A stretch of DNA of 64,000 nt from Dactylonectria macrodidyma (Eukaryota > Ascomycota > Sordariomycetes > Hypocreales > Nectriaceae), in assembly GCA_020744425.1 (NCBI GenBank), contig JAGMUV010000034.1:1-64000 (forward strand), given 5' to 3'. A program made the translations under genes and the position numbers. Numbering within the stretch: position 1 is the stretch's first letter; the number at the start of each line of letters is the position of its first letter. The notes beneath the pieces are model-generated. The model worked only from the letters and a program-made list of their open reading frames with translations. It did not search any database and was not told the origin of the DNA. Positions 43,941 through 54,831 of the stretch are shown here, in pieces.

Positions 43941-46114
43941 CCACAACCACCAGAAAATAAGGTTTGAATCCACGGAAATAGTTGCGTATACCTGTTTCGA
44001 TTGGCGTTCCAGAAATCATCATGGGGAGCGTCAGTTTGAGATAGTCTTAGAAATCGAACAGCCCAGGTCTGAGAGGAAAGGATTAATCTGACTTTCCTTT
44101 TTTTTTTTTTTTGGTACGATGCCACTGTACTACCCACATTGCAACCTCCTAGAGTCCATAAGCAGCTTTGTTCTTATACTCTAACTAGCAAGAGATTACC
44201 ATTCTAAGCTTCAATTCAGCCTCCCATATTGCGTCACCAAGAATGGTTGTAACCCGGCGTCATCGTGGTTGGAAATGGCGGGCGCCTAATGAGGTATGCG
44301 GCCAACACACTCCGTCTGATAAGGTTGGCTGTTTAGATAATATAGAGCACGTCTTCAGCAAATTCAGAAGCTTCTTTGACTCTAAATAGTTGTTTTTTCG
44401 CGTAGCTAGTTTGGTGCCAAGTTCATATCGAGTAGCGTATTTCGTCATAAGGGCGTAGGCCACGCTTGATTGTCATCTAGAGAAGAATTTTCGAATAGAG
44501 ATTTGTGTGTACCTTTCTTAGAAATTCTCTGAGGCCACAGAAGTGGTCAGCTAATCCATTACGTAGACATAATTACATTGGTATGTTCAAAGCCACGCCA
44601 GCCCCAAAGTCGCGAAGTAGAGAACAAAGGTAACGATAATTCAGGAACATAGTGCACTGATTTCGTTATGGATTCTCCTACCTTGCCTCTCTCCATGGAA
44701 AGTGCCCGACTCCTCATTCTCCGATAGACGTACACATAAATGAATAGATAAGGAAGTCAGTCAACAGCAACCAGGAACCTAATATCCGCTAACGCCAAAT
44801 AATGCCATGAATCCCTTCCGCCTCGAGATATATTCGTTGGATTCAAGATAGCTTATAGTTTCGACCCTTATAAGAGGTTTTTGATCTGCAAGCTCCATAT
44901 GATAGCGCGTGAGAGGCCTTGGTTGCAGAGCAGAAAATGGGAAACAGAGTACCCTCTTTAGAACGACCTAATGAAAGCACTCACTCAAGTCAAACAAGAA
45001 TGCAGCTATTTGAAGCAAGAAATCATAACCGGCAAATAGCCTTTAATTCAGAATTAAGCTGATCGACAAGACAGTGCCGATGGCCAAGACCGCAAGCCAC
45101 TAGTCCCAGCACTATTTCGGTCATGGGATACTTGGGAGCCTAGACAGGTGCGACGAGCTTTTTCTCGTTAATTCCATTCAAGTACGCAGTATGTACATGT
45201 TGAAATGGGATGATACATCTTTCTTTTTTTTATTACTCGCTAAATGTGCAGTAGTATAGCTACCATTGATATACAGGCACGAGTTCTGTGGGACTGTTTG
45301 GACATCTTTTGAGTATCCATGAGTGAGTCTGTCGCCTGGGTCCTCAACCAGCCTGGCTATCTTGTTTGACTTAACTGAGGGGATATGGGGAAAGATATCA
45401 CATTTCGACCAAACTAAGAGATAGTTGACTTCTTAGTTATACAGCCCCAATAGCAATACTCATTGCTTTTGTTGAGGTTGCTGGGGCGGCGGTGTAAATT
45501 ACACCTTTTTAATCGGTAGCCCTCCCCTTACTGGTTTCCCTATCTGGGTTGAGACATGCCTGGTGATGACTCGCCAAAATTAAGACTTTATCAATCGGAA
45601 ATATGAATCATAGCATCAAGAGAACTGCCGATTAATGCAAGTAGCCAGGTTCTAGACGGATGAGGGGGGCTTGACTAAGCAGACTTCGATTACTCAGGCT
45701 GTCTCAGTACTTGACCAATTGCGCAGCAGAGGTGGAGCTCATTAGCAAGGGCCGTCAGAGTGTAAAAAATATATGACAGATAATTCCAGTGCAAACAGGG
45801 CCAGAGTGAAAGCTAGACTTAAAATACCAGCACACGTTGCAGTAAAGAATAGTTCCATTTTACAGTTTCCTCCTTATAAGTTATATGTCACATCCTCCGT
45901 CACCTCCCTGGCGCTCCCTCAGCACTTTTCCAGTGAGTCTCCAGCACTTTCATCTCACCTTTAACAGCATAGGCACCGGTAATGTTAATCTGTTCGGCCG
46001 AAGAGAGCCTTTACAGCCTAAATGCGCATAAATTTTGGACGGGAACCTTAGGAGAATATGAAAAGTATATAAATCGAAAATGTTTGCTTAGTTTCGAATC
46101 TAGTTACAGTAAAT
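43941..46114. other. Long intergenic stretch, no gene recognised
   Basis: There is a T13 run at 44099-44112. Stops are frequent in all frames, and nothing longer than about 70 codons is supported. The end is the leader of the LysM-like gene. Confidence 0.6.
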
Positions 46115-47011
46115 ATGAATCTACTGCTACTGCTTCTTTTTCGGCTATCGTTAGCCAGTGCCTCTTGTACGGTAACGGGTCACTGGACTGTTATAAAAGG
46201 GCAGACTTTGTGGATGGCAATGATGGCCCTCGACATCAACCGATTGGAGGATATCGCAGACCTAAACCCTAACACGGATATTCGGGACGCCGTAACCGGA
46301 AAAACATACGTAGTACCATATAGGACCACAAAGTCCCCAGCGTTCTGGATTGAGGGTTGTCCTCCGATTCTTTATTTGAATTCATCAATGGCTTCTCATA
46401 TGAATTCCCTAACAAGCACGTCCGTATTGACCCCCTCGACAAGGCCGGCTAACGCATTCAATTCCGGCACTACATCGCTTCTATCTAAGCCGATATGGGA
46501 TAAAAGACTTGCAGCCCCAACCGCCATTAGAAGCAGGGATTCCTTGGTGAGCAGTTTTACGACATCAGTATCAACTACGGTAATAGAGGAAACAATGAAT
46601 ACTGCTTTGCCTAGCTCTACTGGGATGCTGGATGCAACTAGTAGTACAACACCAACAACAGCAAAAATACCTTCAGAATCTGTGCTCAATATACATTGTC
46701 GAAGAGAAGGTGATCAATTCGTAGGGAAATTTGGTATTAGTGAGGAAGATCGCAATCAGGTGGCTGAACGGTTTTGTCGTGAAAATGTTCCTCGCGGGCG
46801 ATACCTCTCCGCTGAAGGAAGCGAAATAGTTGCGGAGTATGACTCGCTGGGGCTTGCAATTGCTTGGGTTGAAAGCTGCAATAGAGACAAACAGCTCATC
46901 ACATCATGCTATGATATTATGAAAGGAATTGGACATTGTGATGCAGGTGGGAGAGCAGTTTGGGGTTGCTTACGCTACACTTTTATAACTTTTGCTAAAG
47001 TATGGGCGTGA
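46115..47011 (+). CDS. Secreted LysM-like protein, 298 aa
   Basis: MNLLLLLLFRLSLASA is a clear signal peptide. Residues about 18-72 form a LysM-like module (HWTVIKGQTLWMAMMALDI, LEDIADLNPNTDI, GKTYVVPY); this fold binds chitin-type oligosaccharides. A Ser/Thr-rich linker follows (about 95-195), then a Cys domain (about 198-290) with CRREG, ERFCRENVP, WVESCN, SCYDIM and HCDAGGRAVWGCLRY. The same three-part order is in the gene at 47816-49006, with which it converges. It is probably extracellular or cell-wall bound; an effector or cell-wall role is inference. No intron is needed. Confidence 0.75.
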   Translation: MNLLLLLLFRLSLASASCTVTGHWTVIKGQTLWMAMMALDINRLEDIADLNPNTDIRDAVTGKTYVVPYRTTKSPAFWIEGCPPILYLNSSMASHMNSLTSTSVLTPSTRPANAFNSGTTSLLSKPIWDKRLAAPTAIRSRDSLVSSFTTSVSTTVIEETMNTALPSSTGMLDATSSTTPTTAKIPSESVLNIHCRREGDQFVGKFGISEEDRNQVAERFCRENVPRGRYLSAEGSEIVAEYDSLGLAIAWVESCNRDKQLITSCYDIMKGIGHCDAGGRAVWGCLRYTFITFAKVWA

Positions 47012-47815
47012 TGAATTTATGAAACGCGAAGCGATAATAGTTATAGTATAAGAGTAGTGGCTAGTATCTTGGGCTTTATTAAGTACTAGCTAGATAAGGC
47101 ACAAGGTCTACTATACAACTAATGATGTAGAGGAACCGCAATGCCCTTTAAAAGAAACGCATGCGATTTTTTTTCTTTTGGTTGAGACCCACCTTGTTAC
47201 CATCTCACGGTTGATGGAAGAGTTGCATTGAGTTCATTTATTTGCTAAATGCCTCGCTGAATGGTTTAATCCGGTAGGACTGTTTCGTTACAATAGGGTT
47301 GTGAGCGTATCATAGAGGGATAAGAAACAATATATAGCTTCTGCACAGGAATGAGTGGTTATGAGAGAAGCCCCTGATCCATGCGCAGAAAAATGAGTTA
47401 CAAATTAAATGTTAACACTGACAATAGACAAGCGATCGTAGGTTGAGGAGAAATGATTCTTTATTGCGTTCGAATATGTGTTTGTACAACAAAATTTGAA
47501 TTGCGGCTTGTATTGAATTGAATGCAGGTGATATCCCAAGGGATTAGTTGCCGTTGTGTCCTAAATAACTGTCTGGAGATTGAATTCTCGAATGTGGTAA
47601 TAAAGCACATAAAAAAAGGAAAGCTTTTAGAAACACACTAGCTGGTTCACGTATGTAGGCAGTAGAGTTCGAGAAAAAGAAATCAACTTTGACAGCTTGC
47701 CTTCTATTTTCTCAGTATAATCCTGCCTCCCTGTTAAACTTGCTGGTACATTTCTATGGGTGCTAGGCACTGAATACTAACACTCCCAGTTGGCTATATT
47801 ACTGATTGTTACTAA
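47012..47815. other. Convergent 3' region of the LysM pair
   Basis: The 800-bp stretch between the two stops is AT-rich with no open frame of note. It holds both 3' ends. Confidence 0.55.
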
Positions 47816-49006
47816 CTACGAGTCGTAAGTGTATAAGATATCATTCGGCCGATAATTCCACATTAAACAGTCCCTAATTGTATACCCACCCTGACCACCG
47901 TTGTTGCAGTCTTTCCAATTAGTAATCATAGTATCGTAACACAGGTTGTTGGAATCTGTGAGGGTTTGCGCTTTGCCTCCACAACCTGGAAACCAGGAAA
48001 CTGTGAAAACAAATATATCGTCGCCTCCATCATAGATATACTGGATGCTTTGATTCTTCTTTAGAGTTTGGCCATTGACTTTGTTACAAAATTTCTTTGT
48101 TGTTTTCTTCAGCGTGTCTTCATCTGTATTGTAATATGTATTGGGCGGATGGCAGGTTGGGGTTGTCCCGAATGACGATGTAGATGTCGTCGTGGTTTTC
48201 AGTTTAGTGCTGATTGTCGATCCTATAGAAGTATGGGTTGAAGGTGGTGAGGTGTGAGCCGAGTAGGTCTTCGAAGACGATATATATGATAGCAAAGGAG
48301 TTGCAGGCAACGAAAATATCGAGGATGAAGGGTCAACTATATACAGCTGCGAAGAGGGCGTAGTTATAGAAGCAGATAAAGAGGGTGTGAGAAACAAAGA
48401 AGTGGTAGGTACAAGTGTGGAGGTTGATTTTGGTATGGAAGATGTAGACACTAGAGATGACGAGGGGTCGGCTACAGATGACACCAGAGATGACTGAGAC
48501 AATGTAGACGACAATATCTCAGTTGCTGACGATAAAGAAAGAGTTATGGAGGATGTGATACGATTCGTTATGTCAGTTGTATGTGGTGAATTTACACCAA
48601 TTGCTGTAGAAATCGTTTCTAGCGTGTTCATTCCAGATCTTGAAAGTAAATTCTGCTGGTTGGTTTTGCGTGTTGACGGCGTCGATAGTCTTGTAAAAGT
48701 AGAACTATCCAAGACCGAAGTGGCTGTCATGAGCCCCTTCAATTCTAGCAAGGGCGTGCAACCATCAATCGTCTTCCAGGTGGCAGGAGGACGGACTTCT
48801 GTGAAAGGGACAGTGTATGTCTTTCCAAAGTCAATGGAACCAGTATCAATCCCCTGATTCAGCTCGATGATTTTATTGTAGGTTGGAAGATTGAGCACAC
48901 TGGCAGCCATATCGACTGTCTCCCCTCGCCAGGGTGCCCAAAGAGCAATATCAGTGCAGAACGCACCAGCCTGGGTTATTTGAAACAGCAAGAAAATTGG
49001 AATCAT
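47816..49006 (-). CDS. Secreted LysM-like protein with long Ser/Thr linker, 396 aa
   Basis: The signal peptide is MIPIFLLFQITQAGA. A LysM-like module is at about 16-70 (LWAPWRGETVDMAASVL, NKIIELNQGID, GKTYTVPF). A Ser/Thr-rich linker (about 95-285, e.g. SSTLSQSSLVSSVADPSSS) is probably O-glycosylated. A C-terminal Cys domain (about 290-390) has CHPPNTYY, KKFCNKV, FTVSWFPGCGG, LCYDTM, DCNNGGQGG and DCLMWNYRP. It is homologous in layout to the 46115-47011 protein but only distantly in sequence. The C-terminal domain also recurs in fungal secreted proteins, but I cannot name it. Extracellular, probably chitin-related. Confidence 0.77.
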   Translation of the reverse strand: MIPIFLLFQITQAGAFCTDIALWAPWRGETVDMAASVLNLPTYNKIIELNQGIDTGSIDFGKTYTVPFTEVRPPATWKTIDGCTPLLELKGLMTATSVLDSSTFTRLSTPSTRKTNQQNLLSRSGMNTLETISTAIGVNSPHTTDITNRITSSITLSLSSATEILSSTLSQSSLVSSVADPSSSLVSTSSIPKSTSTLVPTTSLFLTPSLSASITTPSSQLYIVDPSSSIFSLPATPLLSYISSSKTYSAHTSPPSTHTSIGSTISTKLKTTTTSTSSFGTTPTCHPPNTYYNTDEDTLKKTTKKFCNKVNGQTLKKNQSIQYIYDGGDDIFVFTVSWFPGCGGKAQTLTDSNNLCYDTMITNWKDCNNGGQGGYTIRDCLMWNYRPNDILYTYDS

Positions 49007-50047
49007 TATTGATGACAGTGCCTAGTTCAAGGTTGTGTTGACATAATCGTGCACTCTTAAAGCAGGCAACGTGGCTTCTAGATGTCCATCCATCACCGTT
49101 ACGGCGGCGGAAAGATGCCTATTGTTCGACTAATACATCACAGCACCCTGCCTTAAGCCAAAACAATGCGACCTAGAAGCCCAATCCAGTTTTCTCCCTC
49201 ATGCTCCTGAGAGTCTAAAGTAGCGTACGAGTAGAGCTGAGATTGCACTCCGCTTCCTACTTGTATGTATCACCTCCGAAGACAGCGCATCATGGCATTC
49301 TACTGGTAAGAATCACAACGAGGTCGAGATGGGAAGAACGTACAGTACCGTACGTGAGAGGGCCACATTTGGTTTTATTTTGGAGGACAGTCGTCATCGG
49401 ATGACCGAAACTGGACCCCAAGTTTTGAAGCCGTGCGAGCGACAGTCCGGTTTACAATGGCCACTAGCAGACTTAATGCGAGCGAGCCAGCGGGATGGCA
49501 ATAGATCCCCCTTATTACTACTGTATTTCCTCCTTGCATCTCAGTGCACTGTAGCATTTCGGCTCCGGGTGCCGTCCATTTTCTGCATTGGAAGAGAAAA
49601 AATGAACGCCCGGCGGCTACGCCGAAAGGGCAACTATTACCCACTGCATATCCATTTTCTCTTTAACTTCCTTATCTTTTTGAGCCTCTGCAATGTACAC
49701 TTATCGTTTATGTCCTCGTTTACCCATCATCTCTCTGCGGTTTCTGTTGGTTTGGTATCGTTATCGTTAGCCAACTAGTTTGAAGGCCACTCTTCAATGG
49801 ATCAGTGTCGTATCTACAGCGGCTGAAGTGGTGCCTACTATCTATGGTACAGGATGGAGGAGTAGGTTCGGTTAGGTATAAATCTCTCGTTCTTCCTGGG
49901 AGGAAAATCACCATCAGACGATACAAAATGGACGCCAAATATAGACACAGTCCGCACGGCTATAAGGTTTGCAATAGCAACAGGTCGACTCAACAACACA
50001 CGCCGTTAAAGACAGATTGCAAAACCTTACTTATTCTTTCTTACTAC
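49007..50047. other. Intergenic, no gene recognised
   Basis: A CGTACAGTACCGTACG motif is at 49339-49355. The plus-strand frame at 49329-49778 has a hydrophobic C-terminal part but no supporting start or family, so it is not called. Confidence 0.5.
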
Positions 50048-50243
50048 AGTAACGACCGCGAAGAGTGTCCGCCAGTTGCATGTTGAATGGGCGGCTAATA
50101 GGCGGACCACCTTTCCTGATGCTAAGAAGAAGTACGCACAAGGGACCAGAATTGGTTCTTACCCTATATGTGGTCCGTGCGGGAAATCATATTCAACTTG
50201 CAACTGGCGGACACTCTTGGCGGTCGTTCCTGTAACCTACGCT
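50048..50243. repeat. Imperfect inverted repeat, about 63-bp arms
   Basis: The left arm (50048-50110) and right arm (about 50165-50243) pair as inverted copies. The outer 40 bp match at about nine of ten positions (GACCGCGAAGAGTGTCCGCC against GACCGCCAAGAGTGTCCGCC in the reverse complement). The match weakens inward and returns at CGGACCAC. The loop is about 55 bp. It could be a small MITE or a hairpin RNA source. No clear target duplication was found. Confidence 0.85.
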
Positions 50244-50590
50244 GCATCAAACACCTCATGCCATGGACAGCAGGTACCGGTTCAGCCACTATAGACAAGA
50301 CTCTAAACACTTAAAGAATAGCCTTCAAGTTAGCTTACCAATAATACAAACCCCACGACATTCTGCGGAAAAAAAGGAAAAACGAAGAGGCAAAAGCAAA
50401 AATTGGACGCTGTAAGGGCTTTTACGAGATCTTGGCAAAGTTTGGGAAACGGATATGTTCAATAGCAACCAGTGCCCTATTGGTTATGGGCCACGGCTCA
50501 CGGCTGTATTCGGCTGCAGCGCGCACGGAGATATGTCTTGGCAGTACCTATTTAGTGTCAGAAGTGCCGTTCATTCGATGGGACATCAAG

Positions 50591-52300
50591 ATGGATGATT
50601 TATGCGAACTCTTTCGATCACTGAGGTTTCAGCCCTTGTCTCAAAAAGAGCTAGCGGAATTCCAAAGAACAGCCGAGATCTTACAGAGGTGTTATGTCAG
50701 TTCAGAACCCTGCGATCTTTTAATAGACAACCCGTCATGGACCGAATATGCCGAAAAGTTGCCTAGGATAGGGTTTGGTATCGACAGCAGAGTCCCGGAG
50801 TCGAGGAGGGGACTTGTTCAAGGAGCCGGTGTCACAGAATACGACACCGAGTCCTATCTAAAACTACTAAAGAAGACTCCACTCAGCGCCGATATCTCCC
50901 AGATCATTCCCAAGCAGGACCTTTCTTCAACTATCGATAGTCTTGACCGTGATAGAACTATAATTGTACCCGTCCGTGATGAACAGGGCTGGGCGTTTGC
51001 AGTTGCATACCCTCATTGCATTCACTGGTATGATAGCAAGCCCACAAAGGCGGTTCCAGAGTTCGCCTCGGGTTGGTGCGGGCCCCAGTCCCAGGAAAAC
51101 AATGACAGCGGCGTTCTCATGCTCTTGGGGATCCGCCGTCTCGCAATGAAGTTCCCGCACGTAGACGACGAAGATATCGAGCGTACAGTGAGTTCATTTC
51201 GGACCCGACTATTACTTGAACTTATTTGTGGACACCTCAACCCCGATACAGACGAGGTCACAGCCCTGCATCTTGTGGAAGGCAACATGGACTTTTTACC
51301 CTCCAACGATGGCCCTGAAAGTGAAAGCCCCCAACCCGCTGTCGTTGAGCAGACTGCACACAGCGAAAGATCCCACTTTTCCAACGCAGAGCCTACGTCG
51401 AGCGAAAGTCCCCACTGTTCCGGTGAGGACTTGCCTGTAGACAGCGGAGAACTCCTCGGCGAAGAATTTCACTCCTCCAGTTTGGACCATCCGATGGACA
51501 GCGGAGAACTTCTCAGCGAGGAAGCTCGCTCCTCCAGCTCGGAACAGCCTTCAACCATCCCTACCAACAGTTCAATACAACTCCTAGCCATCTCAGCTCC
51601 TGCTATATCACCTACAGCTAGAATGGCCAATCTTGCGTCGCCAAGGCCGACAATTAACCTCAGTTACCCCAGACCGCAAATCTATCCTACAATGATGCTT
51701 GCGCCTGACATTCGCAAGCCAATGTTGGAGATTCTCAGGGAAGCTGTTGCCGCCATTCGACGTATCGAGGCATCTAATACAACAGATTTGAAAGACCTAT
51801 GGTCGTGGATTAGAGACGGGTTATTGAGTAGCGAGTTCCATCGTCGCTACCACAGAGTTCTTTTGCATGAGAAACTGAAAGACGCAAGCAACAGCAGAAA
51901 ATTTCTTGACATGGATGGATCCATCGAGTCTAAAAAAGCAGCCACTGCTGAAGGCCGCCTCTGGGGTGAGCTCTGTACCTTTGGTGAGCAACAGTATTAT
52001 AAATATGTAATGCTGTGTGCTATTCCTAAGAAGGATCCCATATCTGAAAGGTCACTCAATATATTCAAGAATTCTTTCAAAAGCAATCCTGACCTGAAAT
52101 GGGCCCTCGCCCAGGCCCAGGAACTCTGCAAGGCGATTGTGGGAAATCAGCTACCGAAGAGACTCCTTATGATTGAATCATACTCGTACGAATCATATAG
52201 GAGACTCGACGACAGACAGTTTGCGTTAGTCTTGAGTATGGAACCCCCACCTCTGGACGTTGATTTTAGGATGAATGGCGTTGTTTACCTTTCGAGTTGA
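50591..52300 (+). CDS. Degenerate Ulp1/adenain-like domain protein, about 569 aa
   Basis: The frame is open from 50432; ATGs are at 50486 and 50591. I choose 50591 (MDDLCELFRSLRFQPLS) for its A at -3 and G at +4. Residues about 110-235 resemble the C48 (Ulp1) peptidase core: TIIVPVRDEQGWAFAVAYPHCIHWYDS, W-x-GPQ, then NNDSGVLMLLGIRRLA and FRTRLLLEL. In active enzymes an HW pair and a DCG occur at these places; here they read GW and DSG, so the His and Cys appear lost. A Ser/Pro-rich middle (about 240-370) and a helical C-terminus (IRRIEASNTTDLKDLWSWI, LKWALAQAQELCKAIV) follow. Probably non-catalytic. Confidence 0.62.
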   Translation: MDDLCELFRSLRFQPLSQKELAEFQRTAEILQRCYVSSEPCDLLIDNPSWTEYAEKLPRIGFGIDSRVPESRRGLVQGAGVTEYDTESYLKLLKKTPLSADISQIIPKQDLSSTIDSLDRDRTIIVPVRDEQGWAFAVAYPHCIHWYDSKPTKAVPEFASGWCGPQSQENNDSGVLMLLGIRRLAMKFPHVDDEDIERTVSSFRTRLLLELICGHLNPDTDEVTALHLVEGNMDFLPSNDGPESESPQPAVVEQTAHSERSHFSNAEPTSSESPHCSGEDLPVDSGELLGEEFHSSSLDHPMDSGELLSEEARSSSSEQPSTIPTNSSIQLLAISAPAISPTARMANLASPRPTINLSYPRPQIYPTMMLAPDIRKPMLEILREAVAAIRRIEASNTTDLKDLWSWIRDGLLSSEFHRRYHRVLLHEKLKDASNSRKFLDMDGSIESKKAATAEGRLWGELCTFGEQQYYKYVMLCAIPKKDPISERSLNIFKNSFKSNPDLKWALAQAQELCKAIVGNQLPKRLLMIESYSYESYRRLDDRQFALVLSMEPPPLDVDFRMNGVVYLSS

Positions 52301-54254
52301 GGATAACCCTATTCTCCTCTCATATAGTGGCCCAACAGGGCGCAACTTCGAGATGAGGGACGGTGTGGTCATGATTGAGCCGCTACTAACTAAGACATTG
52401 CATTCGCAGCTCCTACGCCTTCTTACCGCTTAAGGACGATATAGGCGACAGCCCTGTTAAGGTATCTGAGCTGACGAGTGCTATGTAAAATTCATATGCT
52501 ATGCCAGAAAATATCAAGTCTTGCATATATAATAGAGCGGCTTAATAACATCAGCACTACATTTCTGACGCTGATCATGCTCTGTATCCTATAATGTTCA
52601 AGATGCTTAAGATCATTCAGGCAGTTTGCGGCCGACCACCTTGACTAGACATAGGGTGTCATTGACTATGGCAAACCTGGATCTGGATCTGATTCATTAA
52701 TGGACTGCCCTACAATGCTTGAGAGAGTAATATATGTAGAACGCAGATTAAGCTAACAACCTCGTCAAGTCTACGTGCCCTCACGCTTTCCCTCCATCCA
52801 ATATTGTTTGGATTGGTCCAGGAGCTATTACTGTATAATTCACCTGCCTTGCATCTACTCCTTAAAGAGTGCCCCCCCCCCCCTCATCATGTTGGAAGGA
52901 TTGAGGTTTCCTCCTAGCCGGACCACAATTACTTTAACCAAAGAACAGCAGACGTCCGCAGAGAACCTTTAGTTACTCTTGGAAAGGTTCTAGATGTACC
53001 TTAGAGTACCCCATCCATCTCAATCGGAATTGATGAAAAAAGTTCGACGGCGCGATAAAGGGATCTTTGGAATGGTGACCTCAGCGTCCCTGATTTCCAT
53101 ATATGTAAGCTTGACCAACAAAATTAGTAGTTTTTAGCTAATGGCCGCCGACTTTATGGATGTCGACGGTTCAACCGCCTCTGCTAAGCGTTGACTACAA
53201 TTACCATTTCCATATATATTCAACCCACCTGAGTTTCTCGTCTGCTCTCTGCTTGACCCGCTAGAACTTCTTTAGCAGTACAAAGACTGGATTCAAAACG
53301 ATAGAATCAGGATCTAAAGGATTAAGCATGACAGCGAAATATTCTGCTCCTGTCTGTTGTTGGATTGCGCAGTGATGCTGAGTGCCCTTGATAAAAAGTG
53401 GTTGTTATTATTCTTATTGTAATTATTCTTAAATTTTAGTGAACGTGAAAGCCCTCTTTTATACTTCAATATGAGCCTGAGTCCTACGAAGTCGCCACCA
53501 TCTAGGGCTTCTTTTAGAGTTTGTCATGACACCAGGGTCATGAAGTCGAGAGGGAAACCTCAATCCTTCCAATACTGTCTCGAGTCGCTCAAAACTACAA
53601 GAGCCGGCCCATATTGTGCACGTCGATTCGTAACACTGTGATATCCCCGTGCGCGGGCTTTGGTTTTATTTGTAATGCCCCTCAGTCGCTGTGGCATCAA
53701 GAGACTTGCGAGCAGCGGTGCTAGTTATAGTAGAGCCATCGACTACAGATTGTGAGGCAGTGCATATTTTGTTCCGCCCGTGTTGTGGTATGCAATACTT
53801 ATAGTCACTTGCAATAACACGGTCATGGAGGTGAGAGAAGGTAGCCTCATAGTGCAGCTGAACTGTCATCTTGTCGTCACCTCAAAATAAATCACTGTCC
53901 CACAAGAGTATCACCGGGCCGGTGGCGCAAGACAATAGGGTCAGAGGGACCCGATTCGTAAATAGCACGTACTCCCAAAGCCTTTATCCAGCGCAGTTTG
54001 GAATATGTGCCTTGTCCCAGTCATTCGAATGGTCCTTGTCCTGGTCAAATTGACCGTTGGGCACCTTGAGAGTAGCGGAAAAGAGACGGTTAACTGTCAC
54101 ATATAGCACGATCGATTCCCCTAGGTTTTCTGGTAAGCCGAGTTCCAAAATTGAGGCCTCTTTGTTCAGCCATTTTCCATGAATCTTGACAAGTTGCTCA
54201 GTATTATTTTAGAATGCGCGGAGGGAAAGCTGCCCCGTACAGACGAAGTGTATA
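52301..54254. other. Intergenic, no gene recognised
   Basis: There is a C12 run near 52870. Only short open frames occur, none with a domain. Base composition is still mixed up to 54254, in contrast to the DNA that follows. Confidence 0.55.
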
Positions 54255-54448
54255 CCCGTTGGCATTGTGGGGCAAGCCGCCTACCAACCTCGTCCCGAGG
54301 TTGGTCCCAAAAACCCTGTCATCCCCTTAAATGGTTGTCAGATAAAAAGCTTAAAATTAAACCATTATTAAAGAAATAGCTTTAATTAATTAAAGAAAAT
54401 AGCTATAAATACACTTTTTTCTTATATAATTAAGGCTTATTATATATT

Positions 54449-54831
54449 TGTGACGGTCGGGCTTACACTAGGGCTCTAGGGTAGGTCCAAGGCTTGTAGT
54501 GTTTATGATCGAGTGGATCAGGGACGTCGTAGTGAGCAATGTAGGTCACGGTCTGGTAATGGTAGAATAGTAGATTCAATGTAACCAAGTGTGTTGATAG
54601 CTGGTGAAGCTATCTCTATGAAAGTGCTAAATGAATGTGCTTATATACTAATGTGGTCCTGATGGATCACGGTTTGGGATCGTGATCCATTCTCTGGGAT
54701 CACGGTTGGAGACCGTGATCCATTGTTGGGATCATGGTTTGGAATCGTGATCCAACGGGATTGGTTAGAAATTTGGCAGAGTGGGTATGCTTGGCCATCG
54801 TCACGTGGTCTTCGCAGACCGGGCCGTGACA
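54449..54831. mobile_element. 383-bp LTR-like element with 5-bp target duplication
   Basis: It begins TGTGACGGTCGGGC and ends GACCGGGCCGTGACA, so it has TG...CA ends and a short imperfect inverted terminus. ATATT flanks both sides (54444-54448 and 54832-54836). A TATA-like GCTTATATACTAATG lies inside, as in LTR promoters. The inside has ordinary GC with repeated GGGATCACGGTTGG/GTGATCCAT words. It is best read as a solo LTR inserted after the surrounding DNA had become AT-rich. Confidence 0.78.
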
